Below, piece after piece: positions 45,441 through 52,909 of a DNA stretch of 64,000 bases (position 1 is its first letter; every line of letters begins with the position of its first letter). The position numbers and the translations under genes are program-made. Origin of the DNA: Cyclobacteriaceae bacterium (GTDB lineage: Bacteria > Bacteroidota > Bacteroidia > Cytophagales > Cyclobacteriaceae); assembly GCA_026003355.1 (NCBI GenBank), contig BPHC01000005.1:124001-188000 (forward strand), in the 5' to 3' direction. The notes below the pieces were generated by a model that saw nothing but the letters and a program-made list of their open reading frames with translations, was not told the origin of the DNA and ran no database searches.

Positions 45441-45767
45441 TTAAAAAATTCCAACATAGAGGCCATCGGCATGGCATTTTACGGGATATACTTTAAGCTC
45501 GGCCGACCGGTTAAGCATTTCACGGCCGGTTTGCAGGTTAAAACAGTAGTTGTGCCAGGGGCAGATAATTTCGCCCAGGTGGTTTACCGAGCCTTTGCTC
45601 AGCGATTCGCCATTGTGGGTGCAGGCATCCTGCACGGCGTAAAAAGAATGGTTTATACGCACCAGGCAAATGCGCCTGCCATTTAAAATGCAGAGGCGGG
45701 GCACGCCGTGTTGTAAGTGCTCAATGGCCTGTTTCTCGCTGCTAAAAACTTTTAACCAGGTTATCAT
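45441..45767 (-). CDS. Rieske-type [2Fe-2S] ferredoxin
   Basis: 108 residues from ATG 45767. Rieske motif box 1 is C-x-H-x-G (CTHNGESL) and box 2 is C-x2-H (CPWHNYCFN), giving the Cys2His2 ligands. The size fits a stand-alone Rieske ferredoxin such as those in dioxygenase or nitrite reductase small-subunit families. Its redox partner is not evident here; the intradiol dioxygenase at 11 kb is not a known partner. Confidence 0.92.
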   Translation of the reverse strand: MITWLKVFSSEKQAIEHLQHGVPRLCILNGRRICLVRINHSFYAVQDACTHNGESLSKGSVNHLGEIICPWHNYCFNLQTGREMLNRSAELKVYPVKCHADGLYVGIF

Positions 45768-46033
45768 GATGCTACGGGCCAAGTTGCAGAATTTATGCCA
45801 TTTCAGAAATGATTAACGCCGTAGGCGGCCGGAGCATGTGCCGGTGGGGTATTTTTTACGCGGGATATTTGCGGGTTGTTTGTAAAATTTAGATTTAAAC
45901 GAACAGGGTTGGTTAAAGGCAGATTTGCGGTTTTGGTAAGTGTTTAAATACGTTTATAAACGTTTATAAACGTTTAATTCGCTTTATGTTTCCGGAGTAA
46001 GGTGATATTTATTCCAACTAACAGTATACTGCC
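45768..46033. other. AT-rich gap ahead of the recombinase gene
   Basis: 266 bases between the Rieske and recombinase genes. The only clear structure is a set of tandem direct repeats at 45950-45979 (listed separately). GC falls toward the recombinase start. No RNA gene or strong promoter was recognised. Confidence 0.6.
45950..45979 (+). repeat. three tandem 10-bp direct repeats (ACGTTTATAA)
   Basis: ACGTTTATAA occurs at 45950-45959 and 45960-45969 exactly, and as ACGTTTAATT at 45970-45979. The 10-bp period matches one helical turn. It lies 54 bases before the recombinase ATG. Possible binding site for the recombinase, an accessory factor or a regulator; it is a candidate attI-like or control region. 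Confidence 0.8.
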
Positions 46034-47185
46034 ATGAAAACAGTTGTTACACTTGCTCCATTATGGCACCGGGGAAAGCAATGGGTGGCTATCAGGTTTC
46101 CGTTTAATACAAAGTTAAATGGCCGGATAAGCGGCCTGGCTTATTGCCGTTATAGTGCCACTCACCGATGTTGGTACGCACCACGGCTGAATAAAATACT
46201 ACAATATTTGCGCAATGCCCTGAATGACATAGCAGAAGTGGACGATTCAGCATTTACTCATGATTTAGATGTCTATTATAATGTTGCGGAGGAACAATTA
46301 CCTGCTTTGCGCCTAATGGAGCAGCAACTGCACCTGAAAGGATATGCGCCAGCGACCACTAAAGTATATTTAGAGCAGTTTAAACAATTTCTGCTTTTTT
46401 TTCATAACCAGCGGCCTGCCGAGTTGGGTAAAGAAGAAATACGTATGTATTTGCTGTATTTAACAGAGCGCAGGAAGTTGAGTCGTTCTGCACAAAACCA
46501 GGCCATTAACGCCATTAAATTCTTTTATGAAAAGGTTTTAAGGCAGGAGAAGCAGACCTATTATTTAGAGCGGCCAATGAAAGAACACCGGTTGCCCGAA
46601 GTGCTTAGCCACCAAGAGGTGCTGGCGTTGTTTGCTGCGTGTGACAACTTAAAGCACCGGGCTATGCTTATGCTCACGTATGCCGCAGGTCTTAGGCGCA
46701 GCGAAGTACTTAATTTACGAAAGGGCGATGTTGATTTTGATCGACAGGTGGTGTTTGTTCGCGGCGGCAAAGGCAGAAAAGACCGGCAGACGGTGCTTGC
46801 GGTGACTTTGATGCCATTGTTACGGAAATATTTGGAGATTTACCGGCCTGTGAATTGGTTTTTTGAGGGTGTGGGCAAGCGGTGCTACAGTGCGGCAAGC
46901 CTGCAGGCTGTAATAAAGCGGGCCAGCAGACGTGCAGGTATAGCCAAGAATGTGCGCCTGCATATGTTGAGACATTCGTTTGCCACTCATTTGCTGGAGG
47001 GAGGTGCTGCTACGCGCTACATACAGGAGTTACTTGGACATGGGTCGCCCAAAACAACGGAGCTTTATACCCGGGTTACTTCGTTTGCGCTGACTAAGAT
47101 AAGAAGTCCGTTAGACCAGATAGGGCTGCAACATCAACTGCCTGTTCCTGGCGCCCCGCGGGGCATTCAAAATGAATATTCCTAA
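46034..47185 (+). CDS. tyrosine recombinase / integrase
   Basis: 383 residues. An N-terminal extra domain (about 1-60: WVAIRFPFNTKL, SATHRCWYAPR) of a kind seen in Bacteroidota recombinases precedes the SAM-like core-binding domain (about 90-170) and the catalytic domain. The catalytic set is complete: Arg221 (AAGLRRSEVL), Lys246 (GGKGRKDRQT), His310 and Arg313 (HMLRHSFATHL), His336 (LLGHGSP) and Tyr345 (TTELYTRV). The segment between Lys246 and His310 lacks the extra IntI-specific helix. It heads an AT-rich accessory unit whose borders carry attC-like sites, so an integron-like role is possible. Being outside the cassette and of higher GC, it may be resident. Confidence 0.93.
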   Translation: MKTVVTLAPLWHRGKQWVAIRFPFNTKLNGRISGLAYCRYSATHRCWYAPRLNKILQYLRNALNDIAEVDDSAFTHDLDVYYNVAEEQLPALRLMEQQLHLKGYAPATTKVYLEQFKQFLLFFHNQRPAELGKEEIRMYLLYLTERRKLSRSAQNQAINAIKFFYEKVLRQEKQTYYLERPMKEHRLPEVLSHQEVLALFAACDNLKHRAMLMLTYAAGLRRSEVLNLRKGDVDFDRQVVFVRGGKGRKDRQTVLAVTLMPLLRKYLEIYRPVNWFFEGVGKRCYSAASLQAVIKRASRRAGIAKNVRLHMLRHSFATHLLEGGAATRYIQELLGHGSPKTTELYTRVTSFALTKIRSPLDQIGLQHQLPVPGAPRGIQNEYS

Positions 47186-47266
47186 ATTTTGGCTAAAAAC
47201 CGCGTTTTTGAGGGGGATTTGCATTTTTGGTATAGGGGAAATATATTTAATTGCACAAATACGGAT

Positions 47267-47284
47267 GTTGTGCACAATTTTTTT
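47267..47284 (+). repeat. cassette proximal boundary site
   Basis: GTTGTGCACAATTTTTTT. Shares 17 bases with 49270-49286, and its complement is found, with one change, at 49091-49108. GTTGTGC/GCACAAC is a palindromic core similar to integron R boxes (GTTRRRY/RYYYAAC), with one mismatch. Confidence 0.75.
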
Positions 47285-47285
47285 A

Positions 47286-47293
47286 TAAATTTG
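47286..47293 (+). promoter_or_regulatory. -7 element TAAATTTG just inside the cassette
   Basis: Exact TAnnTTTG two bases after the boundary site and 15 bases before ATG 47309. The cassette thus carries its own promoter, or the boundary supplies part of it. A TTG at 47268-47270 is 15 bases upstream, short for a -33 element. Confidence 0.55.
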
Positions 47294-47308
47294 ACAAACC
47301 TAAAAATT

Positions 47309-48619
47309 ATGAAAGATAAACTCACCAAATTAACCTATCACCTTTTAATTATTCTATCACTCTGGGGTTGCGATAACACTTTTATTAATGATGAAAAAAA
47401 TAATCAAAAAAGGAGAATAATTAATTTATCTGACGATTTTCAGCTAGAAAAATATATCGGAAGTTCGAATAAAGATGTAAATCTTAGGACTAAAGCTCAA
47501 GAAGACATCTTCAGCCAAGCTGACTGGAGCAGAGTCTTAAGGGAAGACTTTGAAAACAATAAAGTTATATACTCTGTGCCGCTACCTTCCATTTTTGACC
47601 AAAATGGACTTATTCTACGCAATCTAATATTTGTAAAAGTTGACGATAACTTTACTGATTATATTATTAAAATGTATAAGGATAAACAAAAGGTTAGCGA
47701 CATAGAAGTGACTAACTTAAATGACGAAATCTTATTCACTAGCAAGCAAGAAGAAAATTTAAATGGGCGAGTTCAGGCCATAGAATGCTTTGAATTTATG
47801 ATTGACTACCCAACTACCATTACTGTTGGAGAGGGTAGTGATGCATACTCGAGCACAACTTGGTATTCAGAATCATATACTGTGTGTACTACATCAGGAG
47901 GGGATAGTGGGCCTATCGTATCAGGAGGAGAAAGCATAGGAGGATGTAAGTGTAAATCAGCGAAAAATGTCTCGATAATCGATAACGAGCAGATCCAAAT
48001 TGATATTTGGGAAGATCAGATTGATGACTCCCAGTTAAAACCTTGTTTAAAGACGATATTAACTGATCTCAAAAATATTTCACAAGGTTCCGTTGGGCAA
48101 ATTATTCAAAAATTTTCAGGAAGTCTTCCCGGGTACAACTGGGAACTAAAGGATGGTGTCCTAGCCGGTGGACAAAATGCATTCACAAGTCAGTTTTATA
48201 ATAGAACGACAGGAACTGTTACAACTACATTTGATGGAAGTAAATTCACAAGCGCGACCGACCTATCAATAGCAAGAACAATTTTACACGAATCGATACA
48301 TGCATATTTGATTGCCTATTTTAGAGTTGACCCTTTATCTGCAAGAAGCTCTTACCCAGATTTAGTAAATGACTATGCACAACAAGTTTATGGTGGTGAT
48401 GCTAATCAAATCCAACATGGTGAATTTGTAAGAAATTTTGTCAATGATATAGCCATTGCCTTGGAAGAATACGGTAAGAATAAGGGTTACACCCATACAA
48501 CACAATTTTACAAAGACTTAGCTTGGGGAGGTCTTACTCATACTGGTGTGTATGACGCACTAGGGCAATCCGATAGAAACTACATGGTTTCAAAGTTCGT
48601 TTCCAAGTGCTACAGATAG
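47309..48619 (+). CDS. lipoprotein with HExxH zinc-metallopeptidase-like motif
   Basis: 436 residues from ATG 47309; a longer frame reading begins at 47189 but would lack the signal sequence. The N-terminus (KLTYHLLIILSLWGC) ends in a lipobox with Cys21. The middle holds a region with Cys-rich stretches (CTTSGGDSGPIVSGGESIGGCKC). At residues 327-331, HESIH (LHESIHAYL) is a HExxH site, with acidic residues later that could be a third ligand, as in gluzincins. Some Bacteroidota proteins with this LHESIHAYL segment are annotated only as hypothetical. AT-rich codon use contrasts with neighbours. Cargo of the cassette. Confidence 0.75.
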   Translation: MKDKLTKLTYHLLIILSLWGCDNTFINDEKNNQKRRIINLSDDFQLEKYIGSSNKDVNLRTKAQEDIFSQADWSRVLREDFENNKVIYSVPLPSIFDQNGLILRNLIFVKVDDNFTDYIIKMYKDKQKVSDIEVTNLNDEILFTSKQEENLNGRVQAIECFEFMIDYPTTITVGEGSDAYSSTTWYSESYTVCTTSGGDSGPIVSGGESIGGCKCKSAKNVSIIDNEQIQIDIWEDQIDDSQLKPCLKTILTDLKNISQGSVGQIIQKFSGSLPGYNWELKDGVLAGGQNAFTSQFYNRTTGTVTTTFDGSKFTSATDLSIARTILHESIHAYLIAYFRVDPLSARSSYPDLVNDYAQQVYGGDANQIQHGEFVRNFVNDIAIALEEYGKNKGYTHTTQFYKDLAWGGLTHTGVYDALGQSDRNYMVSKFVSKCYR

Positions 48620-48699
48620 AAAGAGGATAGTTGATACAATAACTATTGAACAAACAGGTAAGGATTTTTCGGGAACAATAAAAACTCAAAAAGGCACCA

Positions 48700-49044
48700 A
48701 TGCAGGTTGTTAAGACTACACTTATTACATTGTTACTGTGTACTGCTTGTGCAAGTAAAGGACTATTGGATAAGTCATCAATTGGTGGCAGCTACATTTT
48801 AGAAATGCACAAATTAAAAGATAATAAAACAATAGTAGCAGGACAATTCTTCCATCTGGAATCAAAATCCGAATCCATACCAGCCTTCATGAATATCAAT
48901 GGGGTAATTCACCAAACTGATTCTGGCCGATTTAGTTTTCAGGTTTTACCTGGATCTTATAAAATTCAGGGAGGTTTTATAGGGAAAAAATGGGTTGTGA
49001 CTCAAGACATAAATTTGGCACGCGGGGGATTCTGTATTTTTTAA
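48700..49044 (+). CDS. small lipoprotein, second cassette gene
   Basis: 114 residues with lipobox-like N-terminus (MQVVKTTLITLLLCTAC). The mature part is beta-rich (GSYILEMHKLKDNKTIVAGQFF, RFSFQVLPGSYKIQGGFIG) and looks like a small beta-sandwich carrier domain of the carboxypeptidase-regulatory type. Function unknown. It starts 80 bases after the HExxH lipoprotein stop, and shares its low GC. Confidence 0.65.
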   Translation: MQVVKTTLITLLLCTACASKGLLDKSSIGGSYILEMHKLKDNKTIVAGQFFHLESKSESIPAFMNINGVIHQTDSGRFSFQVLPGSYKIQGGFIGKKWVVTQDINLARGGFCIF

Positions 49045-49090
49045 AGCTTTTTCTAATTGACGACAACCGGCCTCTTTATGAAAAGTAATT

Positions 49091-49286
49091 AAAAAAACTG
49101 TGCACAACAAAATGCTTATGCAATAGCGGGGTTTGGTGTAAATTTGTAGCTTTAGTTTTCAAACAACGTTTTGTCACGGTTGACAGTGGACGTGTAGGTC
49201 GCGCTAAACATTCCGCTACGCTCCATTTTTTTAGCGCTCCTATTCCCGCCACTGCATAAGCGCAAAACCGTTGTGCACAATTTTTT
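49091..49286 (+). repeat. large imperfect inverted repeat resembling an integron attC site
   Basis: The left arm (49091-49131) and right arm (49245-49286) pair as: TGTGCACAAC (49099-49108) with GTTGTGCACA (49270-49279); GCTTATGCA (49113-49121) with TGCATAAGC (49253-49261); GCGGG (49126-49130) with CCCGC (49245-49249). Arm spacers differ in length (5 and 8 bases), giving unpaired bases as in attC extrahelical bases. An inner hairpin GCGCTAAA (49201-49208) / TTTAGCGC (49230-49237) occupies the loop. Total about 196 bp, longer than most attC sites (about 60-140). Confidence 0.7.
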
Positions 49287-49382
49287 AAAAAAATAACGTC
49301 TTTAGTTGGCATTTTAATAAAGAGAGATTTATTTTACCTATGTACAATCAGAACCAAACCTGTTTTAATCGGTAACGACTAA

Positions 49383-49487
49383 GTAACTGTGTAAAGGCCC
49401 GATTCGGCCTTGCTGAAAGGGGATGTGGAATTTACCACTTTCAGCCGAATCGGTTGCATTTAAAGACTTAACTTTAAACACAGTTAC
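49383..49487 (+). repeat. nested inverted repeats at the left end of an IS256-family remnant
   Basis: Three nested perfect pairs: GTAACTGTGT (49383-49392) with ACACAGTTAC (49478-49487); CCGATTCGGC (49399-49408) with GCCGAATCGG (49444-49453); GCTGAAAG (49412-49419) with CTTTCAGC (49438-49445). The ATG of the transposase remnant follows one base later. ACTGTGTAAA is IS256-like terminal inverted repeat sequence. The right end is not seen. Confidence 0.75.
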
Positions 49488-49488
49488 C

Positions 49489-50150
49489 ATGGAAAATCAA
49501 GAACAACATCCTCTGCGTAAAGAGATGCTCACCCCTGAGTTTCTCAAGTAATTTAAGAATTCTAAAGACCTCAACGGTTTATCGATGAACTTTTCACCAA
49601 AGGCATGGAGCAAATACCGGAAGGAGAACTGGACGGTCATTTAGGCTATGCCAAGCATTCCCCGGAAGGAATCAATTCGGGGAACTCACGTAACGGAAAA
49701 TCTCGCAAGACCATCAAGAGCAAGCGAGAGGAACTACAGATTGAAGTACCTCGCGATCGTAACAGCACTTTTGAACCTGTCCGGGTGCCCAAACGCAGCC
49801 GGTTCGTAGAAGGCATTGAGGAAATTATTATCTCCCTGTATGCACGTGGTATGAGTGTGCGCGACATTGAAACCCAAATCCGAGAGATCTATGGCGTAGA
49901 TGTTTCGGACGCCACCATCTCCAATGTAACATCGCGGGTGCACACCCTGGTAACCGGGTGGCAAAGCAGACCACTCTCATCGGTGTATTTCGTGGTGTAG
50001 ATGGATGGGATTGTTTTCAAAGTCCGCCAGAACGGAAAGGCTGTTAATAAGACGATTTACCTGGCCGTAGGCCTTAATGCTGAAGGATTTAAGGAAGTAC
50101 TCGGTATGTGGCTGGGAGATAGCGAAAGTGCATCATTCTGGATAAGCGTA
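49489..50150 (+). pseudogene. IS256-family (Mutator-type) transposase remnant
   Basis: Starts MENQEQHPLRKEMLTPEFLK, then a TAA (49549-49551, where CAA is expected), then FKNSKDLNG and a one-base deletion near 49580 after which the frame continues as LFTKGMEQ, EGELDGHLGYAKHSPEGINSGNSRNGKSRKTI, PRDRNSTFEP and SRVHTLVTGWQSRPLSSVYFVV. TAG at 49998-50000 replaces the Trp expected in VVWMDGIVFKVRQNGK. Reading on, KTIYLAVGLNAEGFKEVLGMWLGDSESASFW runs to about 50150 and then homology ends, so the last two fifths, including later catalytic-site residues, are missing. Two nonsense codons, a frameshift and a truncation mark it as dead. Confidence 0.9.
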
Positions 50151-50311
50151 CAAAGAAAAGAAAGTAACCTTTGAATTCAATAGTGCTTGCGGGTGCAGTT
50201 GTTTCAAAACACGTTTCCCACAATACTATTTAGGGATATACCGGTTAAAGTGATGCAAAAAACTTAATAAATAAAACCATTCTCCCGGCATTTCAATAAT
50301 TAATTGGGCAA
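50151..50311. other. remnant DNA, no clear feature
   Basis: 161 bases between the IS remnant and the TPR gene. The right terminal repeat expected for IS256 is not found here; it has probably been deleted along with the transposase end. Confidence 0.5.
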
Positions 50312-51409
50312 TCATTTACAGTTCTTTCGAATAGCTGCTTTGGCTTCGGCAAGGCCCAACTCATCGGCCCGTTTAAAGTCTGAACAGGCATCGTATTTGT
50401 TGCCCAGCTGCAGTTTGGCCAGGCCGCGCTGGTACCAGGTTTCGGGGTCGTTCGGGTACAGTTCTATGGAAGAGCTGTAATCGTCAATGGCTCCGGGGTA
50501 GTCCTGTTTTTCGGCTTTGGCCATGGCGCGGTTATCGAAATACACGGGGTTGTTGCCATCTAGTTCAATGGCGCTGGTATAATCGGTTATGGCGCCTTCG
50601 TAATCTTCGAGGTTAAATTTTATTACGCCCCTCAGGTTGTATAGTTCAGGGTCGCTGGCGTTAAGTTCAATGGCTTTGTTGTAGTCGTCCAGGGCTCCTT
50701 TAAAATCAGCACGGGCTGCACGGGCCAGGGCGCGGTTTTCGTATTTTAGCGGATCGGCGGGGTCCAGTTTAATGGCCTGGTTGTAGTCTTCGATGGCACG
50801 TTCGAAGTTGCTGATGTTGTAAAAAGCTACTCCACGGTAATTGTACAGGCTGGCATCGTTTTTATCGAGCTCAATGGCCTTATTGTAATCATCGATGGCG
50901 CTTACAAATTCACCCAGTTCGGCTTTTACAACTCCGCGGTTAAAATATTTGTCGGCATCGGGCGGGCCCAGCTCGAGGGCTTTACTGAAATCGAAGTAAG
51001 CGCCCTGAAGGTCTTCAAGGTTGTATCGGGAAAGGCCCCGGCCGGTGTAGGCATCGGCAAACTTTGGGTTAAACTGTATGGCTTTGCTGTAATCAGCCAG
51101 GGCGCTTTCGTCATCACCGAGCGCGGCTTTGGCCTGGGCGCGGTGGTACCAGGCCTCGGCCATGGTGCTGTCCTGTTCGAGGGCAAAGGTCAGGTCGGCA
51201 ATGGCGGCATAAAAATCGTTAAGGGCATTGCGCACTTCTCCGCGCAGCAACAGGGCCTGTTTGTTGCGGGGGTTGCTTTCCAACAGGCGCGACAGCTCGG
51301 CATAGGCGGTCTTAAAGTCGCCTGCCTCCAATTTCTTTTTAACCGGTAACAAATCCTGCGCGCCGGCGGCAACCGGCAGGAGCAGAAACAGCAGAACGGG
51401 TATTTTCAT
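50312..51409 (-). CDS. exported TPR repeat protein
   Basis: 365 residues with signal peptide (MKIPVLLFLLLPVAAGAQ). About ten 34-residue tetratricopeptide repeats follow, with A-W/L-Y-x-R-G ... A-x-x-D-Y-x-K-A-I-E-L-D-P pattern (DDYNKAIELDKNDASLYNYRG, EDYNQAIKLDPADPLKYENRA). Such proteins scaffold protein complexes; no enzyme domain is seen. Divergent from the nitroreductase. Confidence 0.93.
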   Translation of the reverse strand: MKIPVLLFLLLPVAAGAQDLLPVKKKLEAGDFKTAYAELSRLLESNPRNKQALLLRGEVRNALNDFYAAIADLTFALEQDSTMAEAWYHRAQAKAALGDDESALADYSKAIQFNPKFADAYTGRGLSRYNLEDLQGAYFDFSKALELGPPDADKYFNRGVVKAELGEFVSAIDDYNKAIELDKNDASLYNYRGVAFYNISNFERAIEDYNQAIKLDPADPLKYENRALARAARADFKGALDDYNKAIELNASDPELYNLRGVIKFNLEDYEGAITDYTSAIELDGNNPVYFDNRAMAKAEKQDYPGAIDDYSSSIELYPNDPETWYQRGLAKLQLGNKYDACSDFKRADELGLAEAKAAIRKNCK

Positions 51410-51486
51410 GCGAAAGGTTATGCGTGTTCAAGTTAAAAATTTTAAGTGGTTTTGGAGCCCTTGAAAGTCGCATACATGGCGTTTTC

Positions 51487-51494
51487 TATTTTTG
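51487..51494 (+). promoter_or_regulatory. -7 element TATTTTTG abutting the nitroreductase start
   Basis: Exact TAnnTTTG five bases before ATG 51500, with TTG at 51461-51463 as a distant -33. It favours ATG 51500 over the longer frame opening at 51446. Confidence 0.6.
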
Positions 51495-51499
51495 CAGGT

Positions 51500-52084
51500 A
51501 TGCGTCCTGAAGATTTTAACCAGCTTGCGGCCCGGCGCAGGTCCACCTATCCTGCGCAGTACACCGGTGATTCCGTACCCGATGAAATAGTTGAGCAACT
51601 CCTGGAAAATGCCAATCTGGCCCCTACCCATAAGCGCACCGAACCCTGGCGCTTTGTGGTTTTTTGCGGTGAGGGCCGGAAAAGGCTGGCCGAGTTGCAG
51701 GCCTCGGTTTACCGGCAGGTAACCATGGCCGATGGTACGTACAGGGAAGAGCGGTACCGTAACCTGCTTGCCAAACCCATGGAATCTTCGCATATAATTT
51801 TGGTGTATATGAAGCGCGATCCGCAGCGTTCCGTGCCCGAGGTTGAAGAAACAGGAGCAGTATTTTGTGCCATAGAGAATATGTACCTTACGGCTGCCGC
51901 TTACGGAATAGGATGTTACCTGAGTACAGGCGGAGTAACGTATTTTAAGGAAGCCAACCGTGCGTTTGGTTTGGAGGCGCACGACCGCATAATTGGGTTC
52001 TTTCATGTGGGAATGCCCAAAACGGCTTTGCCGCCCACTGCGCGCGGGCCGGTGCGTGAAAAGACAAGGTGGGTACGGCAGTAA
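51500..52084 (+). CDS. nitroreductase family flavoprotein
   Basis: 194 residues. The opening ARRRSTYPAQYTGDSVPDEIVEQLLENANLAPTHKRTEPWRFVVF is the nitroreductase core (R-R-S motif for FMN phosphate, and A-P-T/S-x-x-N/R-x-Q/E-P-W). The C-terminal GIGCYLSTGG segment also fits. FMN-dependent NAD(P)H oxidoreductase of unknown substrate, cytoplasmic. Confidence 0.9.
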   Translation: MRPEDFNQLAARRRSTYPAQYTGDSVPDEIVEQLLENANLAPTHKRTEPWRFVVFCGEGRKRLAELQASVYRQVTMADGTYREERYRNLLAKPMESSHIILVYMKRDPQRSVPEVEETGAVFCAIENMYLTAAAYGIGCYLSTGGVTYFKEANRAFGLEAHDRIIGFFHVGMPKTALPPTARGPVREKTRWVRQ

Positions 52085-52099
52085 CCGGGCATAACATGC

Positions 52100-52906
52100 C
52101 TATTGCTTCACCAGGCATTCGGCCAGGCGCAGTAAAGTGGTGCGCAAAACCTGCCTTATTTTACCGGCCCGCTGCGGGTGATAGCGTTCTTCGGTATCGT
52201 CCATGTACACCAGCTTGCTCATCTCCAGCTGCAGGGCGTGCTGGTTTTCGGCTGGCCGACCATACCAGCGCGTAATATGCCCGCCCGAAAACGGATGGTT
52301 GTGGCTTACCGCCAAACCCGATTGCTCCAGGCTTTTAAGAGCCGTTTCAATAAGACCCGGTGAGGCAGAGGTGCCCCCGGCATCGCCAAGAATAAGGGCG
52401 GGAAATGGTTCGGGGTGAATGGTGGGTACGTAATGCCGTATGGAGTGGCAGTCCCACAGCAATACCGTGCCGAAACGGGCTTTGAGTTCCTGCAGGAGGT
52501 GTTGCAATTGCCGGTGGTAGGGATTATAGTAATGCTGCAGCCTGTGTTGTATTTCGTTATCGGCCACGGCCGGGCGTTCATCGCGGTAAAGTGGCTCTCC
52601 GGTAAAGGTAGTAACGGGGCAGAGGCCCGTAATCAGGCGGCCGTCGTGGTAGAGCGGCTGGTTGTCGGGCGGGCGGTTGAGGTCAATTACCCATCTGTGA
52701 TAAACAGCATGTAATACTGTAATGCCCATGGCCGGGGCAAAGTCGTACAGCGTATGTACAAACCAGTCGGTGTCGTCAGGCCGGCCAGCGAGATGAGCTT
52801 TGAAGTGAGGCATCAGTTCATCCGGGAAAGCGGTGCCGCAATGCGGAATGTTGAGCAGCACCGGCAGGCGTTCGCCTTCCGGCTTAAGGATCTGAAAGGG
52901 GGGCAT
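52100..52906 (-). CDS. N-formylglutamate amidohydrolase family protein
   Basis: 268 residues. The family signature is visible as NIPHCGTAFPDEL (metal-binding region), DTDWFVHTLYDFA, VIDLNRPPDNQPLY, and LLWDCHSI with a metal His, plus ENQHALQLEMSK near the end, where ExQ/ExN-type ligands sit. It hydrolyses N-formyl- or N-acyl-glutamate-type bonds (as HutG) or a related amide; there are no histidine-degradation genes next to it, so the role is open. Confidence 0.9.
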   Translation of the reverse strand: MPPFQILKPEGERLPVLLNIPHCGTAFPDELMPHFKAHLAGRPDDTDWFVHTLYDFAPAMGITVLHAVYHRWVIDLNRPPDNQPLYHDGRLITGLCPVTTFTGEPLYRDERPAVADNEIQHRLQHYYNPYHRQLQHLLQELKARFGTVLLWDCHSIRHYVPTIHPEPFPALILGDAGGTSASPGLIETALKSLEQSGLAVSHNHPFSGGHITRWYGRPAENQHALQLEMSKLVYMDDTEERYHPQRAGKIRQVLRTTLLRLAECLVKQ

Positions 52907-52909
52907 GGT

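Larger units (their letters stand above)
47267..49286 (+). mobile_element. candidate integron-like gene cassette
   Basis: A unit bounded by GTTGTGCACAATTTTTT at 47267-47283 and 49270-49286, 2,003 bases apart, with AT-rich DNA unlike the flanks. It holds two lipoprotein genes and ends in a long imperfect inverted repeat (attC-like). It lies 81 bases downstream of a tyrosine recombinase gene. The identical boundary sites are what recombination between an attI-like site and an attC-like site would leave. Insertion by this recombinase is inferred, not shown. Confidence 0.6.

Noticed and set aside
46034-47185. True IntI integron integrase
   Set aside because: The catalytic residues fit tyrosine recombinases, but the IntI-specific helix between Lys246 and His310 is not seen, so the integron idea rests on the flanking sites and not on the protein class.
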